Positions 1 through 12,200 of a stretch of DNA of 64,000 nucleotides are shown here, in pieces. Numbering within the stretch: position 1 is the first letter of the stretch; every line of letters starts with the position of its first letter. The translations under genes were made by a program, and so were the position numbers. This DNA comes from Anagrus nilaparvatae (lineage: Eukaryota; Arthropoda; Insecta; Hymenoptera; Mymaridae), in the NCBI GenBank assembly GCA_022575985.1, contig JAKSXM010000272.1:4464001-4528000 (forward strand). The letters run 5' to 3'. The notes below the pieces were generated by a model. The model worked only from the letters and a program-made list of their open reading frames with translations. It made no database searches and had not been told where the DNA came from.

Positions 1-23
1 AATTTTACAAGTAGATAACGAAC

Positions 24-291
24 CTCTGTTATCATTTTGCCTCTTGTTTTGTTTCGTTCCCTGTGATTAGCCTTTTTTTCAAGTTGTTGAATAACTCTTT
101 CTCTCGTTGTTCTATATTCAAGGGCAAATTCTGAGACTATACGACAAAATTCATTAGGTTTTGTATCTTGAACACGATGGAGTGGTATACCAAGCCAAAG
201 AATAAATTTGTAAAAACGATTTATAATTCGTCTGTGCACAATACTTAAAACAATTATCCTTTCCGCACAATCTGCTAAAAAATCTGACATT
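24..291 (-). CDS. Fhos: Fhos/FHOD formin, FH2 exon (most 3' in window)
   Basis: Reverse-strand exon encoding the C-terminal FH2 part of a FHOD-family formin, an actin nucleation/bundling factor. It reads SDFLADCAERI, HRRIINRFYKF, KPNEFCRIVSEFALEYRTTR and ERNKTRGKMITE, strongly FHOD-like. The acceptor AG is at 292-293 (TTTAG before the exon). One base completes the codon split from the exon at 19308-19450, then 89 codons follow in frame. Family similarity stops exactly at MITE, where a GT (22-23, gttcgt) could be the donor. That donor is weak, so the exon may instead run on past position 1. No frameshifts or stops. The rest of the gene lies to the left of the window. Confidence 0.88.
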
Positions 292-639
292 CTAAATACA
301 AGAGAAAAAATTATAAATAAGATTATGTTTATTTTAAAATAAGAAAACAGAACTAAAATAAATTTGTATGAACTAAAACTTATGGATGTTTTTTTGGATG
401 ATATTAAATTTTAATTTACAAAAATTACTTTTTTAAATTCGAAATTATTTTTTAAAATACTTTAGGAAATTAGTAGTTATTTTAGGTTTTTAAAAATTAA
501 TTTCTTGATACCGATCGTTATTTCGATACTACCTATGAACAAAAACGCTGCATTAAAGTTGTCGTTTTGCCAGCGATGCACACTCGAGTTACGGGCATCA
601 AATGCTGGGTTTCCGTCGATATTTCATGTCCCAATCCGA

Positions 640-770
640 AATGCCGGCCGAGGAACATGTGTGGACCGCTAGGGAATTTCCACACTACCACACAGGGTCC
701 TCTAGTGGAAATGGAACGGGATTCATTAGTGGCCCATGTAGGGAACTAGTGTGGAAAGCCATTTACGCAT
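640..770 (+). repeat. Dispersed GC-rich repeat, copy 1
   Basis: Contains blocks such as GGAACGGGATTC and GTGGCCCATG that recur in reverse complement near 13660-13790, with the same order and spacing but many substitutions. Family unknown. The two copies lie outside the BEL element, one on each side. Confidence 0.55.
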
Positions 771-887
771 GTGTAGACATATTTTTTTCTGCTTTTTATT
801 TCATATGTGTAATTTATTTATACTTTACATATATGATTGAATTAATAATTAGTTATTACTTATTGTTTATTTTAAATAAATATAATT

Positions 888-892
888 CATAA
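888..892. repeat. Target-site duplication CATAA of the BEL element (5' copy)
   Basis: The five bases CATAA directly before the 5' LTR are repeated directly after the 3' LTR at 9576-9580. A 5-bp duplication is usual for BEL/Pao insertions. Confidence 0.85.
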
Positions 893-1192
893 TGTTAAAT
901 ATTACATTATAAAAATACACATATTATTAATAGTCAAATAATATATTAGATATATACGTTTATAAGTATGCGTGCGTATGTGCACAGAGTGTAAGCGCGT
1001 GCCTTGAGTAACGGCGCACAGCGCCCAGTCTTAGGACAATAGTCAAAGTAGCAGTACACATTTTTATCTAATAAAGTTTTATAGTTCTTTTGCTACTTAA
1101 ATTATTATATTTTTTATTAAGTTATTTATTTTATCATCACCAAAGTCCTAATTTATAATACATTATACAGTCCACTACTCAGCTATTGAACA
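893..1192 (+). repeat. 5' LTR of BEL element
   Basis: 300-bp direct repeat partner of 9276-9575, starting TG and ending CA. Contains an AATAAAG-like block (TCTAATAAAGTTTTATAG), a likely polyadenylation region. About six substitutions from the 3' copy. Confidence 0.93.
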
Positions 1193-1195
1193 TTA

Positions 1196-1213
1196 TGGTC
1201 CATCTTCGCCACT
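1196..1213 (+). promoter_or_regulatory. Putative primer-binding site of BEL element
   Basis: TGGTCCATCTTCGCCACT lies three bases after the 5' LTR. TGG at its start fits pairing with a tRNA 3' CCA end. I did not identify the tRNA. Confidence 0.5.
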
Positions 1214-2539
1214 TTCATTATTAGAAAAAAGAACAAGAGTGACCGAACAAAATTTTCATCAACCGCATGGCGGCAAAGTTATTTTTTTTTTGTGTTTTTG
1301 GAACTGGAGTTTGGAATTTGAGTGAAACAAAAATACAAATTTATTATTAATAGTTCCAAAAATATATTCAAGTTAAAAAAAAAAAAAAGTGATAAAAGTT
1401 AAAAAATCAATATACATCTTTGAGAAACATGTGAGAGGTTTTACCGGCATCATCACGTCAAGGCCGCCATACAATTTTTTGTGTTACATAATCACGTGCT
1501 TGGTGCAGTTGATCAATTTAATAAATACTTTTTTTTGGTGATGTAATTTCAATGTGAAAAGTTTTAAGTTAACAAAAGTTCATAAAAAGTTTAATTGTTC
1601 TAAGACACAATTAATCAAAAAAAGTTTAAAAAAAAAAAAGTTTCTAAATATATAATTAAATTGTTTAAAATAAATTTTCAAAAGTTATCAATTAAATAAA
1701 CAAATAAAAAATTATTAAAAGTTATTAAAAAAAAATTATTACACAAAAATCAAGAGTTTAAGGTAGTACATTGGATTGTAAAAAAAAATAAATCGATTTT
1801 TTTTTTAATTTATTTTTGAATTACTTATACCCTTAAAAATCACCTGTTAAAATATTTTAATAAAATTCAAACATTTAAACGATCAAAAACGAATTTTACC
1901 GAGCGCGCTTCGTATGTGTAACACAGCAAAAAAAAACTTTAAACGCGTTTTACTCGAAACTACTTTTTTTCAAATGGCCGCAAGGTGATCTCAGGATTGG
2001 CTGGTCCGATTTCAAAAAAAGTTGGTGGGTTTTATTCGTCTAGATATATTACGTAACAAATAACCACTTTTTCATTTAAAAAAATATTTTTTGCTTGCTT
2101 TAGGGGATGTTGAAAGGTAAAAAAAAGGCTCTATTTTCGTACTTTTTTTTTTAGGGGCTCCCATTTTTTTATTTTATCATATTTTTTTCAAAAAATGGTT
2201 AATTATCACGTAAGAGACCTTCCTTGTTAAGAATCTTTTTGGTCTTTTTTTTTAGAATGCCGTTTCCGAGATCATCTTGCGGCCATGTTTTTCCGGCCTC
2301 TACTTTGCTGCCCTCTATAAACAATATGTCGGTGCCGACATTAAAATCCGCGAAAATTTAAATTTTTAAATAAGTTTAAAAATTTATCAAATATCACCGC
2401 TTTGTATGCTTTAATAAAAAAAGAGATGACAATTAGCATCCGCATATGAAAAGTGGGGGTGATGAATTTGTAAATTTATTTGATATCATTATTTACTCGA
2501 AAAAAGGTCATTAAAAAATTCAATTGTTTCTAAGTTATA
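1214..2539 (+). other. Non-coding leader of BEL element, probably with decayed insertions
   Basis: About 1.3 kb with A/T homopolymers and no supported gene. It is unusually long for a BEL leader, and the N-terminal part of gag seems to be missing downstream. A block beginning AAGGTAGTACATTGG at about 1761 resembles repeat ends elsewhere in the window (28200), but no partner end was found. Confidence 0.5.
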
Positions 2540-3600
2540 TTATTTGAAATCCAGTTTACAGGGTGAAGCCCTCCAGTTAGTTAATTCATATAGCATTACG
2601 AATAATAATTTTCCATTCGTTTGGGAAAAATTAGTTGATAAATTTGAAAATAAGAGGAGATTAGTTAATTCACATTTAGCTTCCTTTTTCAATTTAAAAG
2701 CTATGAAAAAAGAGTCCTCTGTCGAATTAAAGAGAATTTTGAATGGAATTACAGCACCAATACAAGCATTAGAAGCATTAAAAAGAAATACCAAGTATTG
2801 GGATGATATGCTGGTATTTTATTCAATTTCCCTTTTTGATTTGGATACGCGTAAACAATGGAAAAAATTGTAGGAAACTTAAAAAATTCCAAAGAACCCC
2901 CCTTATTTTCAGATTTAATCGAATTTATGGAAAATCAAGTAGTTGTATTAGAATTGATTGAAGATAATATAAAAAGTAATAATAATAATTTAAGTTTTTC
3001 TAATAATAAGTTTAATAAATCTTCAATGAATTCTAATTCAAATAGTAAAAGTTCTAACAATGATAAAACAAAGTGTATAATTTGTAGTAAAGAACATTTC
3101 TTTTCTTTCTGCCCTAGTTATTTGAATAAATCCCCAGTTGAAAAGAAACAGTTCATTGTAATTAAATACAGGTGCTTCAATTGCTTGGGTCAACACATGT
3201 TACCTGAATGCAAATCTGAAAAAACTTGTAAGTTTTGCAATGAAAAACACCATTTTACTATTCACATTCAGAATCAACAAAATTTAATTAATAAAGAACA
3301 AAACTCTGGTAATTTTCAAGCAAAAAATTCTCATCTAACAACTGATTCTGTTTCTGAAAATGAAAGTGGTGCCTCAAATATTATTAATAACGTAGAAACT
3401 AATGAAAATTATGAAAATATTCGATATTCCAATTTCAGTTCTTTTTCAAATTCAGCATTATTAAATAAAGTTCCTGAATTAGAAAAAATAGTTAATACAC
3501 CTGATTTGTCAACAACGTGTCACGTATCTCCCTTTACCAACCCGGTTTTATTAGCTAGAGCTTATATAAGCGTTTGGGCAAAAGTTTATCACAGTTACTG
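2540..3600 (+). pseudogene. BEL gag remnant
   Basis: Two overlapping open stretches (2544-2873 and 2858-3640) in different frames form one gag. The first has the DUF1759-like pattern (LQGEALQLV, VWEKLVDKFENKR, LVNSHLASFF). The second has a CIICSKEHFFSFC knuckle, then CFNCLGQHMLPEC and CKFCNEKHHFTIH, the usual BEL zinc-binding set, after an Asn/Ser-rich linker. A one-base shift near 2860 and another near 3600 break it, and the N-terminus is not recognisable. Confidence 0.85.
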
Positions 3601-3602
3601 CG

Positions 3603-6600
3603 TTGATAGATCAGTGCTCTCAGTCTTCTTTTGTATCTAAATATGTTTGTCAACAGTTAGGTTTAGAGCGAAAGTTAGTTGAAGTTCCACTTTCTGGTGT
3701 AGGTGGAAAAGTTAATTACACTTGCAAAAGTTATGCTAATTTTAAAATCAGTTCTACGTTTGGTAAAAAGTTTTTTGATGTTAATGCTTTAATATTGCCT
3801 AAAGTTTCAAATTATGCTTCCAATATTAAACATAAATTAAGTTATGAGCATCTAAAAAATCTCAATTTAGCTGATCCTTATTTTTATAAAAACAAAAAAG
3901 TAGATATTTTACTAAGTACTACTATATATTCTCAAATTATTCAAGGAAATCCTATTAAAGGCAATATTGATGAGCCTATTGCTCAAAATACTTTTTTTGG
4001 TTACATTGTATCAGGTGGTACTAAAGTTCATAATCCTATTTATAAAATTTCAGCTTCAAGAGGAAAAAATTGATTTATTATTAAAATCCTTTTGGAACCA
4101 AGAAGAATTTCATCAAAAGAAATTTCTCACAAAAGAAGAGTTAGCTAATGAACAATTTTTTAAAAATACTTTGATAAAGCCAAACTCATGTTCCTTGAAA
4201 GAAAATTTACAAAAAACCCAAAATTAAAAGAAATGAATACGGAATTCTTTCAAGATTATATTGATAAAGGTCACATGAGAGAGGCAAAACATTTTGAACT
4301 TAGTAAAGTAAAATATTTTATTCCTTATTTCAGAATACTAAGAGAAGATCATCTTACTATTAAATTCAGAACAGTTTTTAAGCATAAAATGGCTTATCCA
4401 TTAATAATGTTTGCCATACTGGTGAAAATTTACTATCAGATTTATCTGGGTTAATTTTATCATGGCGAAAATACAAATATGTTTTTATTTCGTATACTAA
4501 TCAAATGTTTAGACAGTTTAGAGTTCATGTAGATGATCAATATTTTCAAGCTATTTTATGGCGTTTTGACAAATCTCAACCAATTAAAGTTTATTTATTA
4601 GAAACCGTAAATTACGGATTAGTTTCAAGTCCATACTTAGCAATTCGCGGTTTGAAACAATTGGCGGAAGATGAACGTTCAAAATTTCCTCTTGGTGCTA
4701 GTGTTTTAGATGACGAGGTTTATATGGATGATACCATATCAGGTGGCTATACTTTAGAAGAGAGTATTGAAAAGTTAAAACAATTAAAGGAAATCTGCAA
4801 GTTAGGAGGTTTCGAACTACATAAGTTCTTATCAAATGAGAGTAAAATATTAGAGGAAGTTGATATTTGTGATAGAGCAGATAAATTAGGATCAGATTTT
4901 AACAAAAATTTAAGTTTTGGGGTATTAGGTTTACAATGGTGTCCCAAAGATGACTATTTTTTCCTCAAAATAAATCTTGTTGATTTCTCACAATTCAAAA
5001 AAACCATAGGTAAACGCGTAATACTATCCAATATCTCGAAAATCTTTGATCCTCTAGGCTGGCTATCTCCTGTTATAGTTTCAGCAAAAATGCTTAAGCA
5101 GAAACTCTGGGTACGTAAAGTAGAATGGGACTGTGTTATTCCTAATGATCTTCTAAATGAATAGTTACAATGGTATAATAATTTACAATGCCTCGATACT
5201 TTAAAATTCATTCGATGGTTGAATTTTGATCCCGGAGATGAAGTAGTTGAGATACATGGTTTTGCTGATGCATCTAAATTTGCATACGCTGCAGTAGTTT
5301 ATTTAAGAATCGTGAAAGATGGAAAAGTCTTCATATCCTTACTTCAAGCAAAAACTAAAGTCTCACCAATCAAAAAGATTCTTACAATACCCAAGTTAGA
5401 ATTGATGGCAGTAGTTTAATTATCAAAACTAGTAAATCAAATAGTTGACAAAATTAAGTTAAAAAACTATACTTGTCATTTATGGAGTGATTCTAAAGAC
5501 GTTTTATATTGGCTTAGGGAACATCCTTCCAAGTGGACTATTTTTATAGCCAATCAATGTTCAAAAATTCATGACCTAGTGCCTAAAGCTCAATGGAGAC
5601 ATTATAAATCGGCCGATAATCTCGCTGACTGTGCATCTCGTGGATTAAAATCTAATGATTTTTAAAATTTTAATTTATGGTTTCAAGGTCCAAAATGGTT
5701 ATCTGACTCATCTGAAGCTTTTCAAATGATTTCTGAACCCAATAATGTTGAAATAGGTTCATTTTCTACCACATTATATTGTCATGAAGTAAACATTGTC
5801 AGGAAATTTAATCAATGGGAATTAATTAATAAATTTTCAAGTTTAAAAAAATTAGTTATAGTTACAGGATATGTTCTAAGATTCATTTATAATTTATTAA
5901 TAAAAATTAAATCCCCATTACTCAATAAATCAAAGTTGTTATCTAACGTATGGTTTCACGAAAACGTTGATTCTACTGAAGAAAGTCATTATATCGAAGT
6001 TAATTCCGTTAAAATTAAATCTTTAAGTAATTTTGAATTAATAAGGTCTAAATTAACTCCGATATATTTAGAACAACATTTTTACTTTTTCAAACAAATA
6101 CATCAATTGCGGAAGAATAATCGATTACAAAAAACCGGTAATCTTTTAAAACTAGATCCTTTTTTTAGAGATAATCTTTTGAGAGTAGGTCGTTTATGCA
6201 ACGCATTATTAAATTTCGAAGAAATGCATCCTTTTATACTTCCTTACACATCAAATTTGTCTTTATTAATTACTCGTTATGTTCATTGTATTCAAACTAT
6301 CCATGGTGGTATTAAACTCACACTTTCTACTATAAGACAACAATATTGGATTGTTAATGGTCGCAACTTAGTCAAAAAAGTTATAAGAAATTGTACAACA
6401 TGCATCAGATATAGGGGAAGTACTCTGTATCAAAAAATGGGTAATGTACCAGCTGTTAGATTTAATACAGGCACTGATGCTCTTACTTATTCAGGAATTG
6501 ATTATGCAAGACCTTTTAACATCAAAGCTTCAAAATTTAGAGGTATAAAAACATATAAAGCTTAAATAGCTATATTTGTATGTCTAGTCACCAAGGCTGT

Positions 6601-7411
6601 ACATATAGAATTAGTGGAAAGTTATAATAGTTCAGATTTTTTAGCCGCTTTTAGACGATTTATCTCAGTTAGGGGTAAATGTCGAGAGATTTACAGCGAT
6701 AACGGTACAACTTTCGTTGGAGCTTCAAAAGAAATTTCTGATCTATTTGTTAAAGGTTCAAAACATTTAAACGAAATTATTTATGCCTTAAAGTTTGAAA
6801 ATGTAAAATGGAATTTCATTCCACCATCTGCTCCAAATTTTGGTGGCATTTGGGAAGCTGCCGTTAAATCGGCTAAACTTCATTTAAAAATAGTATTAGG
6901 AGAACAAATACTTACTTTTAGTCATTTTTGTACCTTATTAAAACAGGTAGAAGCCTGTTTGAACCCGCGACCGCCCCTGCCTTTAAATGACAATATTAGT
7001 GATTTAGAAATTTTGTCTCCTTATCAATTAATTGCAAAATCAAAAAAACCAGCTCATGTTTTACCTGAACCTAATCACTTAAATTCTAAACCTCCATTAT
7101 TAATTTGGCGTAAGATTCAATATTTTTTACAACAATGGTGGAATAAGTGCTTACATGAATATTTGCAGTCGTTGCAAACTCGTAATAAATGGAATTTTGC
7201 TCAAAATAATTTAAAAATAGGAGACATTGTACTGATTTTTGACAATAATCTCCCACCGGCTAAATGGCCTTTTGCACAGGTTATGGAAATTTGCCCAGGG
7301 AGTGATGGTTTAGTAAGAGTTGTTAAATTAAAAACCGCTACAACTGAATTAACTAGACCCATAAACAAACTGATTTTACTTTCAAAAAAAATAGATAACA
7401 CAAATTTATAG
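3603..7411 (+). pseudogene. BEL pol remnant: protease, RT, RNase H, integrase
   Basis: Order of remnants: protease (IDQCSQSSFVSKYV, 3603-3650); linker to RT (about 4060-4450); RT with the YMDD catalytic box near 4723-4734; RNase H (HGFADASKFAYAAVVYL at 5255, LWSDSKDVLYWL at 5480, ADNLADCASRGL at 5613); integrase HHCC region (6290-6420), core Asp at SGIDYA (6494) and YSDNGTTF (6695), then PNFGGIWEAAVKSAK (6835) and a C-terminal domain to 7411. Frame shifts occur near 4050, 4190 and 4400-4450. In-frame stops fall at 5162, 5417, 5663 and 6563. No active protein can be expected. Confidence 0.9.
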
Positions 7412-7597
7412 ATACTTCTATTGTGTTAATGTGAAATTAATCAAAACTATATGTAAAAAATTAATTGAATGTATGTGTGATAATTTTAAAATATATTTTA
7501 CGTAAAAACTGTTATAAAAAAAGTGTATACAATATTTTATATATTTATTTTTTGTAAAAAAAAATGTGTATAATAATTTATTTTTTTTTTTTTAAAT

Positions 7598-9179
7598 ATA
7601 TGGGTCGATATTCCTCAAGTGTATGTAAACCTAATTCTTGGGTCTTCAAATCGGTTCCAAAATATTTTTCCCTCAAAGTACTATCGAAAATAAGTTACCT
7701 CCCCAATTTTTAGCCTCCTAGGTCTTCTCCTTGATTTTTTACAGCCAAATTACTTTTTTTTGTGCTTTTTGTTTTTTTAAATTTTAAGAGCGCAAAAATT
7801 ACTAAAAATTGTCTCAGACTCTTATTTTATTGCAAAAAAAAGTTTTCCTTTTTAGCCCGGATGGGAAATTTCCCTGGCTATTCGATTCCGTGGTTTCGGG
7901 CTGCGCATGCGCGAGAAATCGAGTAAATACGTTACAACTTCTAGCATTTATAACTCCCCAGCAGACAAACCAATTTTACTTTTGAAATACCCAAAATTTT
8001 TGTCTTCATATACACTTTTTATGGTAAAATTTTTGTTTTGCCTTTTATCTCCCTTAAAAATCTAGAGCAAAAAAACTAATTCCAAAATTTTCATTTTTTT
8101 TAAATTTCAAATTTCCCGCCAAGTCACGTGACCAATCAAAAATCTGACCTAAAATTCGGATTCTGCGGGAAATTTTACATAAGGGTACTCATTTTTGTGT
8201 ATTTTCAAAATTTCATATCAATTTTACGAATTTTTAAATTTTTAACCCAAATACTTAAAATTTCAAAAAATATGCAATCATCAAAAAACGATGTTTTATT
8301 GATTTTTTCACACTTCTAATAATTTAAAATTCATTAAAATGAAAAAAAAACTTTTAATATGATTAAAGTTTTGAAGTTTAAGATTAATTGACTTATATTG
8401 TATCAAAAAAGTTTATATTTCTTGCTTTAGTTAAATTTTAAATGAATAAAAATGTGAAAAAATCAATAAAACAACCTTTTTTTGATAAATGAATTTTTTT
8501 TGAAATTTTAAGTATTTTTGGTAAAAATTTAAAAATTCGTAAAATTGATACGAAATTTTGAAAATACACAAAAATTGGTACCCTTATGTTAAATTTCCCG
8601 CGGAATCCGAATTTTTGGTCAGATTTTTGATTGGTCACGTGACTTGGCGGGAAATGTGAAATTTTTAAAAAATGAAAATTTTAGAATCAGTTTTTTTTCT
8701 CTATATTTTTAAGGGAGCCAAAAGGCAAAACAAAAATTTTACCATAAAAAGTGTATATGAAGACAAAAATTTTGGGCATTTCAAAAGTAAAATTGGTTTG
8801 TCTGCTGGGGAGTTATGAATGCTAGAAGTTATAACGTATTTACTCGATTTCTCGCGCATGCGCAACTCGAAAAAAAATTTTGAACCACGGAATCAAATAG
8901 CCAAGGAAATTTCCTATCCGGGCCTAAAAGGAAAACTTTTTTTGCGATAAAATAAGAGTCTGAGACAATTTTTAGTAATTTTTGCGCTCTTAAAATTTAA
9001 AAAAACAAAAAGCACAAAAAAAAGTAATTTGGCTGTAAAAAATCAAGGAGAAGACCTAGGAGGCTAAAAATTGGGGAGGTAACTTATTTTCGATAGTACT
9101 TTGAGGGAAAAATATTTTGGAACCGATTTGAAGACCCAAGAATTAGGTTTACATACACTTGAGGAATATCGACCCATAT
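7598..9179. mobile_element. 1.6-kb foldback/long-TIR element nested in the BEL element
   Basis: Left arm 7598 to about 8380 and right arm about 8400-9179 are near-complete reverse complements around a short centre near 8388. The ends read ATATGGGTCGATATTCC and its complement. TA is present at both ends, compatible with a TA target duplication (7599-7600, 9177-9178). Flanking T-rich tracts also resemble each other (about 7572-7597 and 9184-9206), so a longer duplication is possible. No transposase, hence non-autonomous. Open frames at 8128-8319 and 8638-8438 are the same arm sequence read twice. Confidence 0.85.
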
Positions 9180-9261
9180 GTGGGATAATTTTTTTTTTTT
9201 AAATATGTACATAAACTAGTAAATTTTTTAATTATTAATTTATTTTCTCTGCAAATAAATT

Positions 9262-9275
9262 AAAAGGGGGGAGAA
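9262..9275 (+). promoter_or_regulatory. Polypurine tract of BEL element
   Basis: AAAAGGGGGGAGAA lies directly against the start of the 3' LTR, the expected plus-strand priming site. Confidence 0.8.
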
Positions 9276-9575
9276 TGTTAAATATTACATTATATTAATA
9301 CACATATTATTAATAGTCAAATAATATATTAGATATATACGTTTATAAGTATGCGTGCGTGTGTGCACAGAGTGTAAGCGCGTGCCTTGAGTAACGGCGC
9401 ACAGCGCCCAGTCTTAGGACAATAGTCAAAGTAGCAGTACACATTTATATCTAATAAAGTTTTATAGTTCTTTTGCTACTTAAATTATTATATTTTTTAT
9501 TAAGTTATTTATTTTATCATCACCAAAGTCCTAATTTATAGTACATTATACAGTCCACTACTCAGCTGTTGAACA
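9276..9575 (+). repeat. 3' LTR of BEL element
   Basis: 300-bp direct repeat of 893-1192, same TG...CA ends, followed by the CATAA target duplication at 9576-9580. Confidence 0.93.
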
Positions 9576-9580
9576 CATAA

Positions 9581-10598
9581 TTATTTATAATATATTATAC
9601 TTCACTTTAAATAAAGAATAAAAACCACGAATAAAAAGTAATAATTTATACACAAAGAGAATAGTTTTTTTTTACAAAAAATTTGTAAACTATCAAAAAA
9701 TTTCGTTTATTTTGCGAATTTAACGAAGAGAAGCTAAAAATGTTTACAATTATTTTTTAGTGAATTAGCAAAAAGATCGTGAAGTATAAAAGCTTTTTAG
9801 AAATTTATTATAAGTTTATGTTTTAATTTTTTTTAATTTATTAATATTATTTTATTTAATATAAAATTTATTCTATAAAATCAAATAAAATCATTTTTTA
9901 GAATATTGACTTATTTTCTCGCAAATTATTTTTTCATGCCTTTGCAGGATGCGGTAAATATTTTATTTTTTGATCATTAAAAAAATGCAATTTATATATT
10001 TTTTAGGCACGATCACTATATATGTAATATATAGATGAAATCGTGCCTTATAATTTTGTCAGGTCAAAAAACGAAAAGTTCTTAAAATTGTCTAATTTGT
10101 GGAGAAATTTTGTCCCCAAGTCATTCCGATGCCTCTAACATGCTGATACTGAAGGTATGTGTGTTAGTATGTATGTTCGAGAAACTGTACAGAGCGAATT
10201 TCAAACACAACTCGATGAAACAAAAAAAAAATTGGTACATAATTTTTTTTACAGTATCTAGTTGTGCCTCCTAAAATATGACTAAATTTCACCCATTTGT
10301 TGTCGAGCAATCACAAAAATACTGACTTCCGTTACCAAAAAAATTCACTAATAATAGTAAATATCTGGAACAACTCGATGAATCAAAAAAAAATTTGGTA
10401 CAAAATTTGTTATTTGATATCTAGATTTGCCTCCTCCAGTTTGGTTAAATTTCATTAAGTTGTTGTTGAGTTATCACAAAAAAACTGATTTCAAATACCA
10501 AAAAAATTAACTAAAATAGTAATAAAATAGGAAATATCTGGAACAACTCAGTCAAACAAATTAAAATTAATTTACATAATAATAAAAATGTTTCTTAC
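9581..10598. other. Fhos intron with a hairpin and tandem repeat
   Basis: AT-rich. Contains a 44-nt hairpin at 10005-10048 (AGGCACGAT ... ATCGTGCCT with an inner CTATATA/TATATAG stem) and about two and a half diverged units of roughly 170 bp from 10190 to 10560, each with AACTCGATGAA(A/T)CAAAA and GCCTCCT blocks. No gene recognised. Confidence 0.6.
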
Positions 10599-11014
10599 AT
10601 TCATGAAAGTGTCAGATGCCATGGTGTCAGTTTCAGCATCCCACACGCACCTATTCCGCATCCAGAGTTTTCCATTAATACAACATTTACAGCAAACTTA
10701 TAATTTTTATGTTTGTTCACTTATTCACCTGAATATAGTTATAAAATGATTTTGATTGTTGATGATAATTTATTATATTCTTATCTTACTTCCTATTTTT
10801 ATCCTAACTAAGTCAGTTATTTGTTTGATCCATTTTTCAGCTTCTTCTGCAGAATAAACTTTTGACGATAATGTATCAAACATAACATTATGGATTATTT
10901 TTTTTGCTTTTTTGGCTGGAATCTAGAAATTTTTAAGCATATTAAATTACTTTAAGATTAAGAAAAAACATAAATAAACCTCACCTTTCACTGAGTTTTG
11001 CCTTAAACATAATT
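10599..11014 (-). pseudogene. Tctex-type dynein light chain (DYNLT2B/TCTEX1D2-like), partial, frameshifted
   Basis: Three reverse-strand exon-like blocks with splice signals: 11014-10985 (MFKAKLSER, donor gtgagg), 10922-10790 (KKIIHNVMFDTLSSKVY, then SAEEAEKWIKQITDLVRIKI; donor gtaagata) and 10719-10599 (NYKFAVNVVLMENSG, then CVWDAETDTMASDTFMN; donor gtaagaaa). The order and spacing match the Tctex1 domain of DYNLT2B, a dynein-2/cilia light chain. Two one-base losses disrupt it: one in the A-rich run near 10905 and one near 10645-10655. Exons for the N-terminus and the last C-terminal strand were not found. Retained introns show it is not a processed copy. It is either a decayed nested gene or a live gene with assembly errors. 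Confidence 0.75.
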
Positions 11015-12200
11015 CTAATGCTAAAAAATAAAAACAAAGAAATTACGTTCTTTACATTAATTTAAAAAAAATATTAAAAATTTTTATACTTATCTGAATC
11101 AAACTTATTTATTTAACTATATCCACCAAAGAATTCAAAATAAACCTGAAAAAAATAATAACAAATTTATAAACACAGCCATTAACCTAGCAGTCGACTA
11201 GCAGACTAACCTAACTATACTACTGAAAGTCTTCTAGTTTAAATTTAAGCGCGTAATTTAAAACAACTTTTTAAACTTCTACTATTTTTTTAAAAACGTG
11301 GATAAAAATAATAAATAATCTATATATAAATTTGTAAATTTATATTTTTTTTAATTATTATTTTTATGCAAAATTTTTAAAAAGATGTTATAGTAAGTTC
11401 AATTAAATTAAGTACTCGAATTGAAACTAATACTTGTTTTTCAGCAGTATTGGCTTTTAATTACCTTGCAATAAGCATACATTGCTGTTAACAAATTTGT
11501 TATTATCTTTTCTCAGATAAAAACTAATATCTTAAGGCACACAGGTAGAATTTGATTTAGGCAATTAAAAAATGTTAATATATTCTTTTTAAAAAATATG
11601 GGAAATTAAAATTTTTCTTTGATTTCTTTCAGGATTAAGATAGATTAATATATACTTGAAGATTTAGATATTTTAATCAAATTTAGAAACTCAAAGTATA
11701 TTTTATATTTACACAGCACATTTTTGTAAATTATTATAAAAAAAAGTTGGTGCCAGTTTTATTGATCAGTATAATATTCAGCAAACGATCTTGTTAGGTG
11801 AAAAATAAATACGAATAATCTAAACCCTATTATTTATATTAATTAATGCAGATAAAAAATTATATTTCTTTATAAATTTTAAATATTTTTATGTAATTCA
11901 GGTAAAAGAAAAATTTTCGAATAATAATTTATGAATACTTTGAATAACATGTAATAATAAATAATAGTTTCCATTTATGAAGGTATGGATCCCATCAAGG
12001 TTATTAAAAAGAAAATACTTAATAAATTTGTGATCGTGCCTGAAATAAAAAAGTCTTAGCTTTTTTATAATTCTTTGCGATTTTTTTATTCATAAATAAA
12101 TGTTACTTTTTAATCATAATGCTAAATTTATATGAAGTTATACTTAATTTTTTACAATTTTATTGTTTAAAATATAAGTTGTTTATGTTTGGTTAATTTT
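11015..12200. other. Fhos intron, nothing recognised
   Basis: AT-rich sequence with no supported gene, no clear repeat and only short open frames. Confidence 0.6.

Larger units (their letters stand above)
292..892. other. Fhos intron, low-information
   Basis: Left end of the 19-kb intron. Mostly AT-rich. The only structured part is a GC-richer stretch at about 640-770, which has a diverged inverted relative at about 13660-13790. Short open frames here do not look like protein. Confidence 0.6.
893..9575 (+). mobile_element. BEL/Pao LTR retrotransposon, full length but defective
   Basis: Two 300-bp LTRs beginning TGTTAAAT and ending GAACA flank a gag-pol region in BEL order: DUF1759-type gag, zinc knuckles, aspartic protease, RT, RNase H, integrase. 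A 5-bp target duplication brackets the element, TGG follows the 5' LTR closely and a purine tract precedes the 3' LTR. Coding frames are broken many times. A 1.6-kb foldback element sits between integrase and the 3' LTR. The LTRs differ at about 6 of 300 positions by eye. No env was seen. It is a plus-strand insertion in a minus-strand Fhos intron. Confidence 0.93.

Noticed and set aside
567..892. Two overlapping plus-strand frames of 60 and 96 aa
   Set aside because: They lie over a dispersed GC-rich repeat and AT-rich intron; no motif.
10131..10165. ATGCTGATACTGAAGGTATGTG, considered as a plus-strand exon end or a second copy of the dynein exon
   Set aside because: Similarity to the WDAETD exon is short and on the wrong strand; no open frame upstream.
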